From JALRAP01 sp046340555 (GTDB taxonomy: Bacteria > Bacteroidota > Bacteroidia > AKYH767-A > OLB10), in contig JBKDSL010000004.1 in the NCBI GenBank assembly GCA_046340555.1, forward strand, positions 1 to 16,547: 16,547 nt of DNA. The letters are read 5' to 3'. The position numbers were made by a program, and so were the translations under genes. The notes under the pieces are model-generated. The model saw nothing but the letters and a program-made list of their open reading frames with translations. It had not been told where the DNA came from and ran no database searches. Below are positions 14,699 through 16,547 of the stretch, in pieces; the stretch's first letter is position 1, and every line of letters begins with the position of its first letter.

Positions 14699-16547
14699 TT
14701 ATTCTACAACAACTCTTACGTTTCCTTTGTGACCATTGGCCCCGGTGATGCGCATCATGTAAATGCCGCTATTCAAAGTTCGCACATCCATCACCATCAG
14801 GTTCTTGCCTGGTATTGAAAGCTCGCTTCGACTTTTCACCAATTGACCTTTGATGTCGTACAAGTCAAGTTGGTATTCAGCTTCGTCTTGTGTTTCGAAT
14901 CGGACGATTACTTCCTCATGAGCAGGCACAGGGAATGCAGTGAATACTTCTATCTCTCCCACCTGTGTTTGGTCTCCCATTCTGCATCCGGTCTTGTTAA
15001 CCAGCTTTGTACTAGCAGAGCTAGCAACTCCACAAGTAGAGTTGGTGGCGGTAACACTGACATTGCCTTGGATCCAACTTGCAGCGGCATCCACCACAAT
15101 ACTATTAGTGCCTTGTCCGCTAACCAAGGTCAATCCGCTCGGCATGGTCCAGTTGTAGGTCAAACCTGCAACTGCAGTAACTGAATACACATGGCCAGTT
15201 GTACTTGGACAAACAGTACCAGGGCCGCTGATGGCAGATGGTGCCGCTGGAACATCCCGTGCAATCAGCCTACTTGTCGCCTGACTCGTGGCATTCAAAC
15301 AGGTAGCATTGGAGCCAGATACCCAGATGTTACCTTGGCTGAAGTTGCTGGCTGCTGTTACGGTAATACTGTTGGTTCCTGCTCCTGAAGTGATGCTCAT
15401 ACCCGCTGGCATGGTCCAGTTATAAGTTACTCCAGCAGTATTTGGTACAGAGAATACCACTCCTGTGGCACCCGGACAAACCAATCCTGGTCCCGAAATG
15501 GTTCCAGGTGTAGCAGGAGCATCCTTGGAGATCAACTTTGACACAACATTGCTGGTGGATGTGCTACATGCTGGTAGTGATGCCGACAACCAAATGTTTC
15601 CTTGTCCGAAGCTCGAAGCTGCACTAACAGTAACCGAACTTGTTCCTGCACCGGAGGTGATGGTTACACCGCTCGGCATCGACCAGTTATAGATGTTGCC
15701 TGCTACTGGGTTCACGACGCTATAAGTTACAGGCGTGCCTGGACAGATTTGGTTTGGACCGCTAATACCCGCAGGAGTAGCTGGAGCATTTTTCACTATG
15801 GTAATACTCTGCTGGTTACTTGTTGTGCCCGGACAAGTGGTGCTGCTCGCAGTAACCGTCATCAAACCTTGAATGAAGCCACTGCTGGAATTCACCGTAA
15901 TAGCATTGGTTCCTTGACCCGAAACCAAAGTCAAACCTGTTGGCACTGTCCAGTTGAAAGTTGCATTAGCTATAGCAGTTACACTGTATACCAAGTTTGT
16001 TGAATTGCCACATACTGTTGTAAGTCCAGATATGGATGAAGGAGTAGGAGGAGCATCCTTTGTTACCCACTTGATGGTTGGGTAACTTTGATTGGATGTG
16101 TCACCAGCATAATAGGCGGTTACTTGAACATTTCCTTGGATGAAGGATGTTCCGATATTCACGCTGATTTGATTGAGTCCTTGTCCAGAAGTGATGGTCA
16201 TTCCAGTTGGTACTGTCCACAGGTAGTTTACACCAGGGGTTCCAGTAGTAGAGTAAATCACACCAGTAGCGTTCGGACAAACCACTGCTGGGCCTGAAAT
16301 CGGATCCGGAACCGCTGGGATGTTTCGCTCAACAAAGAATGAACGGATATAACTAGGAGCAGGGCAATTCGTGTAGCTTCCAGTTATGGTGATGTTGCCT
16401 TGGATGAAGTTGCTGGCCACATTTACCGTGATGGTGTTGGTGCCTGCTCCGGAGGTTATGGTAATTCCAGTTGGTACGGTCCAAGTGTAAACCACTCCTG
16501 AGTCTTGTGGAACCGAATACGTGTAGCCATTGGTGCCAGGAGAAACC
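14699..16547 (-). CDS. T9SS cargo protein with tandem PKD-like repeats, N-terminus cut by window edge
   Basis: The frame is open from the right edge (first full codon at 16544-16546) to TAA at 14699-14701, giving the last 615 residues; the true start is outside. A GTG at 16493-16495 is internal and not the start, because the same repeat pattern continues upstream of it (SPGTNGYTYSVPQDSG). Six PKD-like domains (PKD_6 type), the first partial, follow each other with the pattern PxxISGPxxVCP ... YSV ... YNWTxPxGxxxxSGxGTNxIxV ... FxQGNIxVxxxxxxC. After a short linker (GCRMGDQTQVGEIEV) the last ~85 residues form a T9SS type A sorting domain: FPVPAHEEVIVRF, LYDIKGQLV, LNSGIYMMRI, VRVVVE. The product should be exported through the outer membrane and anchored or released. 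The repeat part is probably a stalk; any catalytic or binding head would lie beyond the edge. It shares a terminator with the convergent small gene. Confidence 0.92.
   Translation of the reverse strand, partial: VSPGTNGYTYSVPQDSGVVYTWTVPTGITITSGAGTNTITVNVASNFIQGNITITGSYTNCPAPSYIRSFFVERNIPAVPDPISGPAVVCPNATGVIYSTTGTPGVNYLWTVPTGMTITSGQGLNQISVNIGTSFIQGNVQVTAYYAGDTSNQSYPTIKWVTKDAPPTPSSISGLTTVCGNSTNLVYSVTAIANATFNWTVPTGLTLVSGQGTNAITVNSSSGFIQGLMTVTASSTTCPGTTSNQQSITIVKNAPATPAGISGPNQICPGTPVTYSVVNPVAGNIYNWSMPSGVTITSGAGTSSVTVSAASSFGQGNIWLSASLPACSTSTSNVVSKLISKDAPATPGTISGPGLVCPGATGVVFSVPNTAGVTYNWTMPAGMSITSGAGTNSITVTAASNFSQGNIWVSGSNATCLNATSQATSRLIARDVPAAPSAISGPGTVCPSTTGHVYSVTAVAGLTYNWTMPSGLTLVSGQGTNSIVVDAAASWIQGNVSVTATNSTCGVASSASTKLVNKTGCRMGDQTQVGEIEVFTAFPVPAHEEVIVRFETQDEAEYQLDLYDIKGQLVKSRSELSIPGKNLMVMDVRTLNSGIYMMRITGANGHKGNVRVVVE
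14990..16547 (-). repeat. Tandem PKD-like repeat array, 89-codon period
   Basis: The units run 16547-16322 (partial), 16321-16055, 16054-15788, 15787-15521, 15520-15254 and 15253-14990. The four middle complete units are each exactly 267 bp (89 codons) and the last is 264 bp. Each begins near (A/V/I)P-x-x-P-x-x-ISG, and all but the third-from-left-in-protein (which has PAYYAGDTS-type text or TTCPGT variants) keep a pair of cysteines, one after ISGP and one near the end. Divergence between units is substantial, so the array is old rather than freshly amplified. Confidence 0.88.

Noticed and set aside
16493..16495. GTG at 16493-16495 as the start of the PKD-repeat gene
   Set aside because: The frame continues upstream to the window edge with the same repeat pattern, so this is an internal valine.

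Overview
The window looks like chromosomal DNA of a member of the Bacteroidota. Three long coding regions have the features of type IX secretion system (T9SS) cargo or related secreted proteins. No Shine-Dalgarno sequence precedes any start codon. Four candidate -7 boxes match the Bacteroidota consensus TAnnTTTG. The genus cannot be told from what is visible. I see no tRNA, rRNA, insertion sequence, integrase, CRISPR array or phage gene, and no gap between genes exceeds 300 bases.

Layout, left to right. (1) Bases 1-864, minus strand: the N-terminal 288 residues of a secreted protein of unknown function, running off the left edge. (2) Bases 913-13419, minus strand: one uninterrupted 4168-residue secreted protein. 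It has a long signal peptide, a GH54-like (arabinofuranosidase B-like) N-terminal region with an inserted domain, ten tandem lectin-like plus Ig-like units of about 250 residues, further Ig-like, LamG and beta-rich domains, and a C-terminal T9SS-type sorting domain. (3) Bases 13631-14008, minus strand: acpS, the holo-ACP synthase, the only clear housekeeping gene. (4) Bases 14180-14629, plus strand: a small secreted protein of unknown function, divergent from acpS. (5) A perfect 15-bp stem terminator between convergent genes at 14647-14683. (6) Bases 14699-16547, minus strand: the C-terminal 615 residues of another T9SS cargo protein with tandem 89-residue PKD-like repeats, running off the right edge.

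The surface-protein genes do not form an obvious pathway. The likely picture is a set of exported, repeat-built, probably adhesive or glycan-binding proteins around an unrelated acpS. The giant gene and the gene 48 bp downstream of it may be co-transcribed. Points most worth following up are the architecture of the ten-unit array, which splits cleanly into two blocks of five, and perfect inverted repeats that overlap the start codons of all three minus-strand genes whose starts are visible.
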